A DNA stretch of 64,000 nucleotides, from contig NZ_CP165646.1 in NCBI RefSeq assembly GCF_041199995.1, forward strand, positions 1,426,001-1,490,000, read 5' to 3'. Position 1 is the first letter of the stretch. Each line of letters begins with the position of its first letter. This stretch comes from Leptotrichia sp. HSP-342 (GTDB lineage: Bacteria; Fusobacteriota; Fusobacteriia; Fusobacteriales; Leptotrichiaceae). Made by a program: the position numbers and the translations under genes. The notes beneath the pieces are model-generated. The model saw only the letters and a list, made by a program, of their open reading frames with translations. It had not been told where the DNA came from and made no database searches. Positions 17,778 through 27,123 of the stretch are shown here, piece by piece.

Positions 17778-17806
17778 TTTACAAAATACATTTTTTGTGG
17801 TATATT
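17778..17806 (+). promoter_or_regulatory. Promoter of the trp leader
   Basis: TTTACA, 17 nt, TATATT with TGG before the -10. The predicted transcript starts near 17813, about 40 nt before the leader peptide ATG. Confidence 0.7.
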
Positions 17807-17852
17807 ATTTGTAGATTAAAATAATAAATAAAAATTTTAAGGAGTGATTACA

Positions 17853-17900
17853 ATGATTAAACAAACTTGGATTTGGTGGAAAAAATTAAATACAATTTAA
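17853..17900 (+). CDS. trpL: trp leader peptide
   Basis: A 15-codon frame, MIKQTWIWWKKLNTI, follows TAAGGAGTG at normal spacing. Three of its 15 codons are TGG, two of them adjacent, although Trp is the rarest amino acid. This is the signature of a ribosome-stalling leader that senses charged tRNA-Trp. The Trp codons lie in the first arm of a set of alternative hairpins ending in a terminator, upstream of the trp genes. The leader is too short for ordinary gene calling. Confidence 0.85.
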   Translation: MIKQTWIWWKKLNTI

Positions 17901-17990
17901 TATTTTTTTGCCAGCTATGTTGAAATTTATTGTAATTACTATTATTAAATATTGTGAAAAAAGCATTGGTGAAACAAAATCAATGCTTTT
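17874..17990 (+). promoter_or_regulatory. trp transcription attenuator (alternative hairpins)
   Basis: Three mutually exclusive pairings can be drawn. Hairpin 1:2 joins 17874-17891, which includes the tandem Trp codons, to 17895-17913. Hairpin 2:3 joins 17906-17921 (TTTTGCCAgctATGTT) to 17961-17974 (AAGCATTGGTGAAA), with 13 pairs and a 3-nt bulge. Hairpin 3:4 joins AAAAGCATTG (17959-17968) to CAATGCTTTT (17981-17990), followed by ATTTTAT, a terminator. Stalling at the Trp codons would block arm 1, free arm 2 for 2:3 and prevent termination. The pairings were drawn by hand, without energies. Confidence 0.8.
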
Positions 17991-18000
17991 ATTTTATACA

Positions 18001-18039
18001 ATTCTCTTAGTCGGTAAAACGATTTAAGAGAATTTTTTT
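18001..18039 (+). terminator. Second terminator after the trp attenuator
   Basis: ATTCTCTTA and TAAGAGAAT pair perfectly over 9 bp, followed by seven T. It lies only 10 nt after the attenuator terminator and still about 540 nt before trpE. If active it would stop transcripts that escape attenuation. Confidence 0.75.
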
Positions 18040-18052
18040 ATAAATTTCAACT

Positions 18053-18430
18053 AACACTAAACCTCATTTAGAAAATAGAAATAAAATTCTATAACAATTA
18101 ATTTTATAATCTTAATTAAAAAAAATTAAATCTTATTTTTAAGTATCCATATAAGGAATTTTTATTCAAATTATGAAAAACTGCTTATTATTAATAAATG
18201 TTTTTCATAATTCTATGTTTTTTCTTTTTATATAAGCAAGGGAAATCAATCACCATTTCCCTTGCATCCCTGGCTCGTCTAAGCATTTTTTTGAAATATT
18301 CCCAAATTTTATTTGGGAAAGTAGTCAAAACATTTATTATTTGGATAAATCTGGATTACTACGAAAACGAAACTCACTAACGCTCAAACAATCGTTTTCA
18401 TTCCAAAAAAATCACGACATCTACATTAAG
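18053..18430. repeat. Intergenic repeat element between the trp leader and trpE
   Basis: The left end CACTAAACCTCATTTAGAAA matches the inverted end of the repeat at 9459-9917. The part at 18185-18235 (TAATAAATGTTTTTCATAAT, then TATGTTTTTTCTTTTTATA) matches 9567-9615. The interior contains a perfect 10-bp hairpin, GCAAGGGAAA with TTTCCCTTGC (about 18236-18265), and an inverted pair GAAAACGA/TCGTTTTC near 18361-18403. No right-hand inverted end was found, and no coding function is credible. The remaining sequence up to trpE (18431-18580) is AT-rich with no strong promoter. Confidence 0.6.
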
Positions 18431-18580
18431 TTATAAAGATTATCATATTTAAGTTGTAGTTTTTACATTTTAAAAATACTAAATAAGCAAAATTTAATTA
18501 AAGAATATTTTAATAGTTGGATAGATTGTAAAATAGTATAAATAAAGAAAAATACAATAATATAGAAAGTGAGATATTTT

Positions 18581-19915
18581 ATGTTAACAAACAAACCTAC
18601 TTATTACTACTCTATTATAAGAAAAAAATTTAGCAATTCCTATTTTGCTGAAGATGAAAGGCAAGTTATTATTGGGATTGACTGTGAATATTTTGATTCT
18701 AATGAATACAGTTATGACTCGTTAAAAAAAATATACAATTCTTTTGTAAAACAGAAAAGACTTTCCCCTTTTGCAGGGCTTTTTGGGACATTTGCTTATG
18801 AGTCGATACATTTTTTTGAAAAAATTGGAAAAATTGAAAAAGAGCAGTTTAAATTTCCACAATTTATTTTTGCCAATGCAAAGGCATATTTACATTATTC
18901 AAAGACTAGTAAAGAATTTTCCTTTTATGGAGATAAAGAAAAATATTTTAATTTTTTAAATGATAAAATTTCTGAAAAATTTAATGATTCTGATTTATTT
19001 TATGATATAAAAACAGATTTTGAAGAGGAAAAATTACATTATTATGAAATTATTGAAGAAGCGAAGGAATATATTAAGTCTGGAGATATTTTTCAAGTTG
19101 TTCTAAGCGAGCAGTTAAAACTTACATCAAATATGGATTCTCTTGATTTTTATGAAAAATTGTCAAAGGCAAATCCAAGTCCGTATATGTACCATTTTCC
19201 TACGAAATATGGAGATATAGTTGGTTCTAGCCCTGAAATACTGGTTGATATTTCATCGGATAATATTTATATTGCTCCTATCGCTGGAACTCGCCCCAGA
19301 GGAAAAGATGCTAACGAAGACGCATTTTTAGCAAACGACTTATTAAATGATGAAAAAGAATGTGCTGAACATAGAATGCTTGTTGACTTGGCTAGAAATG
19401 ATATTGGGAAATTTGCAGAAAGTGGCTCAGTTGTTGTAAAAAATCTTATGCATATTAAGAATTATGAACATGTAATGCACATTGTAACTGATGTTTACGG
19501 GAAAAAGCGAAAAGATGTGTCGATATTTGAAGTTATCGCTCAGGCTCTTCCAGCGGGAACGCTTTCTGGATCGCCAAAAATTCGTGCTATGCAAATTATT
19601 TCAGAACTCGAGACATTTAAAAGAAATGTTTATGCTGGCGGAATTGGATTCTTAAGATTTAATGGAGATGTTCAGCTTGCGATTATTATTCGTACTGCAT
19701 TTTTTGAAAATAAAAATTACGACTTGAATAAAGTTGATGAGGTTCGGAATGTATTTATTCAGGCTGGAGCAGGAATTGTGTTTGATTCTGTAAAAGAAAA
19801 AGAATATGATGAAATTTGCCATAAAAGAGCTTCTGTGCTAAACATTTTTAAAAAATTCTGTAATGAAGAAAAAAATAAAAACAATGAAAATAAAAGTGGA
19901 AAGGATGTGAAATAA
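18581..19915 (+). CDS. trpE: Anthranilate synthase component I
   Basis: TrpE converts chorismate and ammonia to anthranilate. Chorismate-enzyme motifs are clear: NPSPYMYHFP, IAGTRPRGKDANEDAFLA, MLVDLARNDIGK and LPAGTLSGSPKIRAM. ATG 18581 (444 residues) is preferred to GTG 18569 because GAAAGTGAG lies 7 nt before it. The N-terminal part is shorter than the ~500-residue forms, so the classical N-terminal Trp-binding region may be reduced. Its stop codon directly abuts the trpGD start. Confidence 0.95.
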   Translation: MLTNKPTYYYSIIRKKFSNSYFAEDERQVIIGIDCEYFDSNEYSYDSLKKIYNSFVKQKRLSPFAGLFGTFAYESIHFFEKIGKIEKEQFKFPQFIFANAKAYLHYSKTSKEFSFYGDKEKYFNFLNDKISEKFNDSDLFYDIKTDFEEEKLHYYEIIEEAKEYIKSGDIFQVVLSEQLKLTSNMDSLDFYEKLSKANPSPYMYHFPTKYGDIVGSSPEILVDISSDNIYIAPIAGTRPRGKDANEDAFLANDLLNDEKECAEHRMLVDLARNDIGKFAESGSVVVKNLMHIKNYEHVMHIVTDVYGKKRKDVSIFEVIAQALPAGTLSGSPKIRAMQIISELETFKRNVYAGGIGFLRFNGDVQLAIIIRTAFFENKNYDLNKVDEVRNVFIQAGAGIVFDSVKEKEYDEICHKRASVLNIFKKFCNEEKNKNNENKSGKDVK

Positions 19916-21562
19916 ATGATTTTAACGATTGACAATTATGATTCGTTTGTATTTAATGTTGAGCAATATTTGAAGGAAATGACTGATGATGAAGTTATTA
20001 CTGTTAGAAATGACGCAATTACAATTGATGATATAAAAAAAATGAATCCTAGCAAAATAATTTTTTCTCCAGGTCCAAAACATCCAAAGGACAGCGGAAT
20101 TTGCCTAGAAATTTTAAATAATACTGATGAACTGGGGAATATTCCAATTTTAGGAATTTGTCTTGGACATCAGGCAATTGGAATGAATTTTGGTGGAGAA
20201 ATAAAAAGGCTTGAAAATCCGTTGCATGGTAAAACTTCAGAAATTACAGTTTTATCCGAGAATTCTGTATTATTTAAAAACTTGCCAAAAAAATTTAAAG
20301 TTATGAGATATCATTCACTTTATGTTAACGATATTCCAGAAGATCTTGAAGTTACGGCAAAGTCTGAGGATGGGGTTGCGATGGCTGTGGAACATAAAAG
20401 TAAAAATATTTTTGGAATTCAGTTTCATCCAGAATCAATTTTTACTGAATATGGAAAAAATATGATACGAAACTTCTTGAATATTGAAGTTTCAAAAACT
20501 TTGCAAAATAATGAAAATTCTAAAAATACTAACGAGAAAGGAAACTTTATAGATATGAATAAATATTTAAAAAAATTACAGGAAAATATTGCATTGACAG
20601 ATACTGATTTTCGTGAAATCTGTAAAATTATTGACAGTAAAAATTATGACATTGTACAGCTTGGAGCTTTGCTTGTACTAATTTCAGAAAAAAGCCTTTA
20701 TCCTGAATCGCTTACAGCATTTGTAAAAAATATTCTGGAATACAGCACAACTTTTGAAGATGATTCTGATATGATTGATGTTTGCGGAACTGGCGGCGAT
20801 GGATTCAAGACAATAAATATTTCAACAGCAGTTGCATTTATTCTGGGAGCAATGGGAGTAAATGTTGCAAAACATGGAAACCGTGCAATCTCAAGTAAAA
20901 GTGGAAGCAGTGATGTGCTTGACAAACTAGGAGTACCACTTGAAAACTCTCTTGCAAATCAAATTGAAAAACTGCACGTAAAAAATCTTGCTTTCTTTCA
21001 TGCCCCGTTTTTCCACAAATTAGTTGGAGAAGTACGAGAAGTTAGAGGCCGTCTTGGAATCAGAACTGTCTTTAACATTTTAGGTCCACTGCTTCATCCA
21101 AACACAAAATTAAAATACCAATTGGTTGGACTTTACCACGAGCCTGTACACAGATTATACGCTGAAACATTACAATTACTCGGAAGAAAACATGCATTAG
21201 CTGTTCGTGGAAATGATGGGCTTGATGAAATAACAATTTGTGATGACACTAAAATTATTGAAGCAAAAGATGAACAAATTCTCGAATATACAATCTCTCC
21301 TGAAAGTTTTGGCTTTAAGCGGGCTTTCCATTCTGAAATTGAAGGCGGAACTCCAGAGGAAAATGCTGAAATTTTGATAAAAATCTTAAAAGGCGAAGAA
21401 AAATCAGCAAAATTTGATATTGTTGTATTAAATGTAATGTTCGCACTTTATACTGCGGATGTGGTGGATCACCCTGCAAAAGCAAAGGATATGGTTTTAG
21501 AAGCGATTGAGAGTGGGAAGGTTTATGAGTTTTATAAAGATTATGTGAAAATCACAAAATAA
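19916..21562 (+). CDS. trpGD: Fused anthranilate synthase component II and anthranilate phosphoribosyltransferase
   Basis: Residues 1-190 are a class I glutamine amidotransferase: the nucleophile Cys is in GICLGHQAIG, and QFHPES carries the His-Glu pair. After a short N/K-rich linker (about 195-210) comes TrpD, which adds PRPP to anthranilate, with DVCGTGGDGFKTINIST, KHGNRAISSKSGSSD and RTVFNILGPLLHP. At 548 residues the length equals both domains. A fusion of this order is known in enteric bacteria and some others. It is fused in frame with no sign of error. Confidence 0.95.
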   Translation: MILTIDNYDSFVFNVEQYLKEMTDDEVITVRNDAITIDDIKKMNPSKIIFSPGPKHPKDSGICLEILNNTDELGNIPILGICLGHQAIGMNFGGEIKRLENPLHGKTSEITVLSENSVLFKNLPKKFKVMRYHSLYVNDIPEDLEVTAKSEDGVAMAVEHKSKNIFGIQFHPESIFTEYGKNMIRNFLNIEVSKTLQNNENSKNTNEKGNFIDMNKYLKKLQENIALTDTDFREICKIIDSKNYDIVQLGALLVLISEKSLYPESLTAFVKNILEYSTTFEDDSDMIDVCGTGGDGFKTINISTAVAFILGAMGVNVAKHGNRAISSKSGSSDVLDKLGVPLENSLANQIEKLHVKNLAFFHAPFFHKLVGEVREVRGRLGIRTVFNILGPLLHPNTKLKYQLVGLYHEPVHRLYAETLQLLGRKHALAVRGNDGLDEITICDDTKIIEAKDEQILEYTISPESFGFKRAFHSEIEGGTPEENAEILIKILKGEEKSAKFDIVVLNVMFALYTADVVDHPAKAKDMVLEAIESGKVYEFYKDYVKITK

Positions 21563-21686
21563 TTTTTTGGATATAATTGATAAAATTACTAATTTGTATT
21601 TTTTTATAGATTATAACTGATAAAAATTTAAAAAATATCTTTTTTATTAGTTGTAAGTATGATAAAATATTTATAGAGGTGATTTT

Positions 21687-22898
21687 ATGATAGAAAGAAA
21701 AATTTATTTTGAAAAAATTAAGCCCTTTATAGATAAAGATATTATTAAAGTTTTGACAGGAATAAGGAGAAGTGGTAAATCTGTAATGTTAAAATTGATT
21801 ATGAAAGAATTGAAAAAAAACGGTGTTAACGAAAATCAATTTATTTATATCAATTTTGAAAATTTAAGAAATAGACATCTTTGTTATGCTGATACATTGA
21901 ATGAATATATATTGGAAAAAGCAGAAAATATTCAAGAAAAATGCTATTTATTTTTGGATGAAATTCAGGAAGTAAAAGAGTGGGAAAAGTGTATAAATTC
22001 ATTAAGAACAGAAGATAAGCAATTTGATATTTATATAACAGGTTCCAACGCTAAACTATTATCGGGAGAACTTGCAACTTACCTTGCAGGAAGATACGTT
22101 GAAGTTGAAATTTACCCTTTTTCTTTCAAAGAGTTTTGTTCAATATACCAAAATATAAATCAAAATATTTCAAAAGAAGAAATGTTTGAAAAGTATGTCA
22201 AACTAGGTGGAATGCCATTTTTACATAACTTGAATTATGATGCGGAATCAAGCATGCAATATTTAAAAGATATATATTCATCAATAATATTAAAAGATAT
22301 TACTCAAAGAAATAATATAAGAAATACTGAATTATTAGAGCGAATCATCAATTACATCGTAATGAACATTGGGAATACATTTTCTGCAAATTCAATTTCA
22401 AAATATTTTAAAAGCGAAAATAGAAAAGTTGCAGTAGATACTGTGCTAAATTACATAAAAGCCTGTGAAAACGCATTTTTGATTCACAAAGTCCCTCGTT
22501 ACGAAATACAAGGTAAAGAAGTTCTAAATGTGAGTGAAAAATATTATATTGCAGACCATGGAATAAGGGAAGCAATTTTAGAAACAAACGAAAGAGATAT
22601 AAATCAAATTTTTGAAAATATTGTATACATGGAATTATTGCGAAAAGGCTATAACATAAAAATCGGAAAATTGAATAATTTAGAAATAGATTTTGCCTGT
22701 ACAAAAACAAATAATGAGAAAATTTATATTCAGGTAGCATATTTACTTGCATCTGAAGACATTATAAAAAGAGAATTTTTACCATTTGAAAAAATTAATG
22801 ATAATTATCCAAAATATGTAATTTCTATGGATAGATTTGATATGTCAAGAAATGGGATAAAACATTTGAATATTATTGATTTTTTATTGAAAGACTAA
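21687..22898 (+). CDS. ATPase with DUF4143 C-terminal domain
   Basis: The N-terminal AAA ATPase has a Walker A GIRRSGKS (residues 25-32), a Walker B YLFLDEIQEV (about 88-97) and a sensor-like YITGSNAKLLSGELATYLAGR. The C-terminal DUF4143 domain is nuclease-like: LNNLEIDFACTKTNNEKIYIQV has the E-x-D plus Q-x-V pattern. Functions of this family are unknown, although some members resemble antitoxin or defence components. It interrupts the trp genes between trpGD and trpC but has its own GAGGTGATTTT site and 124 nt of leader. Nothing links it biochemically to tryptophan. Confidence 0.88.
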   Translation: MIERKIYFEKIKPFIDKDIIKVLTGIRRSGKSVMLKLIMKELKKNGVNENQFIYINFENLRNRHLCYADTLNEYILEKAENIQEKCYLFLDEIQEVKEWEKCINSLRTEDKQFDIYITGSNAKLLSGELATYLAGRYVEVEIYPFSFKEFCSIYQNINQNISKEEMFEKYVKLGGMPFLHNLNYDAESSMQYLKDIYSSIILKDITQRNNIRNTELLERIINYIVMNIGNTFSANSISKYFKSENRKVAVDTVLNYIKACENAFLIHKVPRYEIQGKEVLNVSEKYYIADHGIREAILETNERDINQIFENIVYMELLRKGYNIKIGKLNNLEIDFACTKTNNEKIYIQVAYLLASEDIIKREFLPFEKINDNYPKYVISMDRFDMSRNGIKHLNIIDFLLKD

Positions 22899-22949
22899 AA
22901 AAGTTAAAAATATTTATAAATTAAAATTTTTGGAAAGAATGGTGCGAAT

Positions 22950-23282
22950 ATGATAAAAACTTTATATAGGGAACATTGTTTAAGATATTTTGTAGTACCT
23001 GACATACTATTGCTTTTATTAGTTACAATTTTTTTCTACCCTATGTTAGAATTTTTATATTTTTTTGTTATTGGAAATATTCCTTTAATTTATATTTTGT
23101 TTAAAATAATAGTAATGTATTTAAGTTCAAAAAAATTAAAAGAAATAAACAAAGTTGAAGATGAAGAAAAAAGAAAAAAATCTAAAAATAAATTAAAATT
23201 AGTAATTTTTTTAGTAAATTTAATAATGTTTAGTATCTATGTCAGTTTAGTAAAAAATGAAATTTTCATACCAAATATTTAA
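22950..23282 (+). CDS. Small membrane protein of unknown function
   Basis: The 110-residue protein has three hydrophobic segments (about 17-33, 38-57 and 88-105) and a highly charged loop EVDEEEKRKKSKNKLK-like in character at about 66-84. No family is recognised. It lies between the DUF4143 ATPase (51 nt upstream) and trpC (17 nt downstream), so it is probably cotranscribed with trpC. The ribosome binding site is weak (GGAAAGAATGGTG). Confidence 0.6.
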   Translation: MIKTLYREHCLRYFVVPDILLLLLVTIFFYPMLEFLYFFVIGNIPLIYILFKIIVMYLSSKKLKEINKVEDEEKRKKSKNKLKLVIFLVNLIMFSIYVSLVKNEIFIPNI

Positions 23283-23299
23283 AAAACAAAAGGAGAAAT

Positions 23300-24025
23300 A
23301 TGGATATTTTAGAAAAAATAAAAATAAAAAGAAATACACAGCTTGAAGAAGAATTAAAATCTTTTAAACAGCCGTCTTTAAAAAAGGCACTTAATCAAAA
23401 GGGAATTCAGATTATTGGGGAAATTAAAAGGGCTTCTCCATCAAAGGGAAAAATTGCAAAAGATGATTTTGATTTATTAAAACAGGCACAAAGTTATGTA
23501 GATAAAGGAGTTTCAGCTTTTTCGATATTGACAGAAAAGGAATATTTTAAAGGGGAGAATGATTTTATAAAAATTGTAAGAGAAAAATTTCCAGAAATGC
23601 CAATTTTGAGAAAAGATTTTATTTATACTCCGTTTCAAGTGGCTCATGCTAAATTTTTAGGAGCTTCAGCAATTTTACTGATTGTGAGAATGCTGGATGA
23701 TAAGACGCTTTTGGAACTTCATAAGCTGGCACAGAATTTGGAAATGGATGTTCTGGTGGAAACTCATGATGAAGAGGAAATAAGAAGGGCTTTGAAAATT
23801 CCGAACTTGGAAATTTTGGGAATTAATAACCGAAATTTAAATACTTTTGAAGTTGATATTAAAACTACGGAAAAATTGATAAATGAAATTCCAAGCGATG
23901 TTTTTAACAATTTGACTATCGTAAGTGAAAGTGGATTTTTGTCAAAAGAAGATGTGAAGTATGCAGAAAAATTGAACGTGGATGGACTGCTAATTGGGGA
24001 GGCACTTATGAAAGGGCTTCTTTAG
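23300..24025 (+). CDS. trpC: Indole-3-glycerol phosphate synthase
   Basis: TrpC closes the indole ring from carboxyphenylaminodeoxyribulose phosphate. TIM-barrel signatures are IIGEIKRASPSKGKIA, ILRKDFIYTPFQVAHAKFLG, LGINNRNLNTFEVD and TIVSESGFLSKEDV. At 241 residues it is a little shorter than average, with a reduced N-terminal helix. It follows the membrane protein by 17 nt with an AAAGGAG site. Confidence 0.95.
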   Translation: MDILEKIKIKRNTQLEEELKSFKQPSLKKALNQKGIQIIGEIKRASPSKGKIAKDDFDLLKQAQSYVDKGVSAFSILTEKEYFKGENDFIKIVREKFPEMPILRKDFIYTPFQVAHAKFLGASAILLIVRMLDDKTLLELHKLAQNLEMDVLVETHDEEEIRRALKIPNLEILGINNRNLNTFEVDIKTTEKLINEIPSDVFNNLTIVSESGFLSKEDVKYAEKLNVDGLLIGEALMKGLL

Positions 24026-24126
24026 AATTTCATAAAATAAATATTCTGAAACAAGGAGCCAAAAATACTTGGGGAAATAAAAAACTTAGGTTGTTAAACT
24101 GGTCTTAGAAAAATAACTTTAAATTT

Positions 24127-24852
24127 ATGGAAGGAAAAAAATTGGAGAAAAAAGAAAATAATGTGGCAACTGATAATTTCACAGAAAATACTGCTAAATT
24201 AAAGGTTTGTGGAATTAGGAGCATTACTGAAATTAATGAATTGAAAACTTTGGATATTGACTATTTCGGATGTATTTTTGCAGAAAGTCAAAGGCAAGTG
24301 GATAGCGAACTTGCGGCTAAAATTACACGGATTGCACACAGGCATGGGAAAAGAACTGTAGGTGTGTTTGTAAATGCGATGATTGAGAATGTTGTAAAAA
24401 TTGTAGAAGAAACAGATGTTGATATTGTGCAGCTGCATGGAGATGAGTCAGTGGAATATTGCATGGAACTTACTCAAAAATTAGAAAAATTGTACGAAAA
24501 AAATTGTTTTGGAAAACGTAAAAATTTCCCTGCTAAAACAAAACTTTGGAAAGTTTTTGGCGTAACCGATGAACTTCCGAATATTACTGACTACAAGCCG
24601 TATATTGAATATCCCCTATTTGATGCAAAAGGAGTAAATCGTGGGGGAAATGGAATTGTCTTTGATTGGGATATTTTGAAAAAATTGGAGAAATATTCGT
24701 TTGTACTGGCTGGAGGGCTGTCGATTGAGAATATTCAAAAAGCGCTTGAGTACAAGCCTGCCATTTTGGATATAAACAGCAAAGTTGAAGTTAATAATAG
24801 AAAAAGTAAGGAATTAGTTGAAAATGTTGTAAATTTGGTAAAAAAGAAATAA
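24127..24852 (+). CDS. trpF: Phosphoribosylanthranilate isomerase
   Basis: TrpF performs the Amadori rearrangement in tryptophan synthesis. LKVCGIRS (catalytic Cys, about residues 25-32), DIVQLHGDES and the phosphate loop FVLAGGLSIENI are present. The first ~24 residues are extra and low-complexity. ATG 24127 lacks a ribosome binding site; the in-frame TTG at 24142 follows GGAAGGA and may be the true start. It lies about 100 nt after trpC and 34 nt before trpB. Confidence 0.92.
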   Translation: MEGKKLEKKENNVATDNFTENTAKLKVCGIRSITEINELKTLDIDYFGCIFAESQRQVDSELAAKITRIAHRHGKRTVGVFVNAMIENVVKIVEETDVDIVQLHGDESVEYCMELTQKLEKLYEKNCFGKRKNFPAKTKLWKVFGVTDELPNITDYKPYIEYPLFDAKGVNRGGNGIVFDWDILKKLEKYSFVLAGGLSIENIQKALEYKPAILDINSKVEVNNRKSKELVENVVNLVKKK

Positions 24853-24886
24853 TAATTTTAAAAGATTGATATGAAAGGAAAAAAAT

Positions 24887-26134
24887 ATGGAAAATAAACA
24901 TTTTAATGAAAAGGCATATTTTGGGCAATTTGGTGGACAATTTGTACCTGAAACTGCGATGTTTGCTCTATCGGAACTAGAATCCGAATATGAAAAGCTA
25001 AAAAATGACAAGGAATTTTTTGAAGAATTTGATAATTTGCTAAAAAATTATGTTGGACGTGAAACTCCGCTCTATTATGCCAAAAATTTGAGTGAATATT
25101 ATAACCATGATATTTACCTGAAAAGAGAAGACTTGAACCATACTGGTGCTCATAAAATTAATAATGCGCTTGGGCAGGTTTTACTTGCTAAAAAAATGGG
25201 GAAGAAGAAAGTTATTGCTGAAACTGGGGCTGGACAGCATGGAGTTGCTACTGCTACTGCAGCCGCTCTATTAGGTTTGGAGTGTGACGTTTACATGGGG
25301 GCTGTTGACATTGAACGGCAAAAATTAAATGTTTTTAGAATGGAGCTTTTGGGTGCGAGAGTTATTTCTATTGAAGATGGGCTTAAAACCTTGAAGGAAG
25401 CGACAACTGCAGCTATTCAATCTTGGGTTGCAGAAATAGAAACTGTGTTTTATGTAATCGGATCTGTTGTAGGGCCTCATCCGTATCCAACTATCGTGCG
25501 TGATTTTCAGTCAATCATCGGTTACGAAGCAAAAGCACAGCTGGAGGAACTTGGAAAACATGCTGATCACGTGATTGCCTGTGTTGGTGGCGGAAGTAAT
25601 GCTATTGGTATTTTTAGTGCATTTTTGGAAGACAGCTCAACAAAACTTTATGGAGTCGAAGCTGGAGGATACGGAATTGATACAGATATGCACGCTGCCA
25701 CATTGACACTTGGAAAACCTGGAATTATTCATGGAATGAAAACTTATGTTCTTCAAAACAAATATGGACAAATAAGTCCAGTTCACTCAATTTCCGCTGG
25801 ACTTGACTATCCAGGAGTAGGTCCCGAACATTCACATTTATTTGATACAAAAAGGGCAACTTACGCACCAATTACTGATGATGAGGCAATAAAGGCATTA
25901 ATGCTTGTTACAAGAAAAGAAGGTATTATTCCAGCAATTGAGAGTTCCCATGCGTTAGCCTATCTTGAAAAATTATGTCCTGTACTTTCTAAAGACAAGA
26001 GAGAAACTATCATTGTAAATGTGTCTGGACGTGGAGATAAAGATATGCATACTGTTTTTTCCGTATTAAAAGACAAGGAAACTGATGGAAAAAACGGAAT
26101 TTATGAGTTAAATGGAGGTTTAGAAAATGAGTGA
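24887..26134 (+). CDS. trpB: Tryptophan synthase beta chain
   Basis: TrpB condenses indole with serine using [16 protein letters not shown] is the typical TrpB1 start, the PLP lysine is in [18 protein letters not shown], and the phosphate loop is [11 protein letters not shown]. The alpha-subunit interaction segment is present, so it is the ordinary TrpB1 type. Length 415 is slightly long because of a C-terminal tail. It overlaps the trpA start by 8 nt, which implies coupled translation. Confidence 0.96.
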   Translation: MENKHFNEKAYFGQFGGQFVPETAMFALSELESEYEKLKNDKEFFEEFDNLLKNYVGRETPLYYAKNLSEYYNHDIYLKREDLNHTGAHKINNALGQVLLAKKMGKKKVIAETGAGQHGVATATAAALLGLECDVYMGAVDIERQKLNVFRMELLGARVISIEDGLKTLKEATTAAIQSWVAEIETVFYVIGSVVGPHPYPTIVRDFQSIIGYEAKAQLEELGKHADHVIACVGGGSNAIGIFSAFLEDSSTKLYGVEAGGYGIDTDMHAATLTLGKPGIIHGMKTYVLQNKYGQISPVHSISAGLDYPGVGPEHSHLFDTKRATYAPITDDEAIKALMLVTRKEGIIPAIESSHALAYLEKLCPVLSKDKRETIIVNVSGRGDKDMHTVFSVLKDKETDGKNGIYELNGGLENE

Positions 26135-26900
26135 AAAAAATTTAGATAAAAAAATTATTGATATTTTTAGGGAAAAAGAAAAAGTAAACATTGGTTATAT
26201 TGTCGCAGGCTATCCAAGTGTTGATTTTACAAAACAATTTTTACAAAATTTGGATAATACAGCTCTTGATATGCTTGAAATCGGAATTCCCTACTCCGAC
26301 CCTCTAGCCGATGGAAAATTAATTTCACACGCTTCATTTCTTGCTTCTGAAGCTGGAGTTACTACCGATACAGTCTTTGACTTATTAACAGAAGTAAAAA
26401 ATGATATTTCAAAACCTTTAATTTTTTTAATTTACTACAACTTAATATTTGCTTATGGAATTGATGAATTTATCAAAAAATGCTGCGAAGCTAACATTAA
26501 AGGTATAATCATTCCAGACTTGCCTTATGAGGAAGCCTTTGAAATGTCGGAAAAACTAAGAGAAAACAATATCGCTCTTATCCCTCTTGTAAGCGTTACT
26601 TCTGGAAATAGAATGAGAAAAATCATCTCTCAAGGTGACGGCTTCATTTATGCAATCGGTTCTCTTGGAGTTACAGGTTCAAAACAAGTTGATTTACCAC
26701 GCTTAGAATCTTTTATTAATGAAATTAGAGAAGTTTCAGACTTGCCAGTTTCATTAGGTTTTGGGATAAAAACTAATGACAATGTGAATACCATGAGAAA
26801 ATATGCGGATGGGGTGATTGTGGGAACGAGTATTGTTGAGTTTACCCAGAAAAATGATGTGGATTATGTGATTCAGAAAATTAATGAACTGTTTAAATAG
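26127..26900 (+). CDS. trpA: Tryptophan synthase alpha chain
   Basis: TrpA cleaves indole-3-glycerol phosphate and channels indole to Trp[16 protein letters not shown] carries the catalytic Glu and Asp, [14 protein letters not shown] forms loop 6, and [13 protein letters not shown] with [11 protein letters not shown] binds phosphate. At 257 residues it is standard. It is the last gene of the trp cluster; a repeat copy and a bidirectional terminator follow. Confidence 0.96.
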   Translation: MSEKNLDKKIIDIFREKEKVNIGYIVAGYPSVDFTKQFLQNLDNTALDMLEIGIPYSDPLADGKLISHASFLASEAGVTTDTVFDLLTEVKNDISKPLIFLIYYNLIFAYGIDEFIKKCCEANIKGIIIPDLPYEEAFEMSEKLRENNIALIPLVSVTSGNRMRKIISQGDGFIYAIGSLGVTGSKQVDLPRLESFINEIREVSDLPVSLGFGIKTNDNVNTMRKYADGVIVGTSIVEFTQKNDVDYVIQKINELFK

Positions 26901-26905
26901 ATATT

Positions 26906-27022
26906 TATACTAGACTTTATTCAAAAAATGAAAATTATATTTTAATTATTTGAAAATATTAGGTTTATATCCTTTATTAAAAAAGTTTGTAATAATTTCA
27001 TTATTTAAATGGGGTTTAGTAT
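26906..27022. repeat. Intergenic repeat copy after trpA
   Basis: It begins TATACTAGACTTTATTC and ends ATGGGGTTTAGTATTA. It aligns base for base, with few gaps, to 9799-9917 (TATACTAGAATCTGTTT ... ATGAGGTTTAGTATA). There is no inverted partner on the left; it starts 6 nt after the trpA stop codon. Confidence 0.75.
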
Positions 27023-27079
27023 TAGTAAAGATTGTTAAAAATGACTATCTTTTTTGTAATATTGACTAAATTAAAAAAA

Positions 27080-27121
27080 TACCCCTAAATAATATCAAAT
27101 ATCTAGGGGTAATTTTTTTTT
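27080..27121. terminator. Bidirectional terminator between trpA and nspC
   Basis: TACCCCTA and TAGGGGTA pair over 8 bp, with T8-T10 on the right and A7 on the left, so it works for the rightward trp transcript and the leftward nspC transcript. Confidence 0.85.
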
Positions 27122-27123
27122 AA

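Noticed and set aside
18198..18380. 60-codon plus-strand frame upstream of trpE
   Set aside because: Same repeat family as above and no ribosome binding site. The matching region at 9567-9790 does not preserve the frame.
17807..18580. T-box riboswitch controlling trpE
   Set aside because: No T-box sequence (AGGGTGGNACCGCG-like) or specifier-loop layout was seen. The leader peptide and alternative hairpins explain the region better.
24026..24126. Small gene between trpC and trpF
   Set aside because: AAGGAG occurs, but only a three-codon frame (TTG GGG AAA stop) follows, with no larger open frame.
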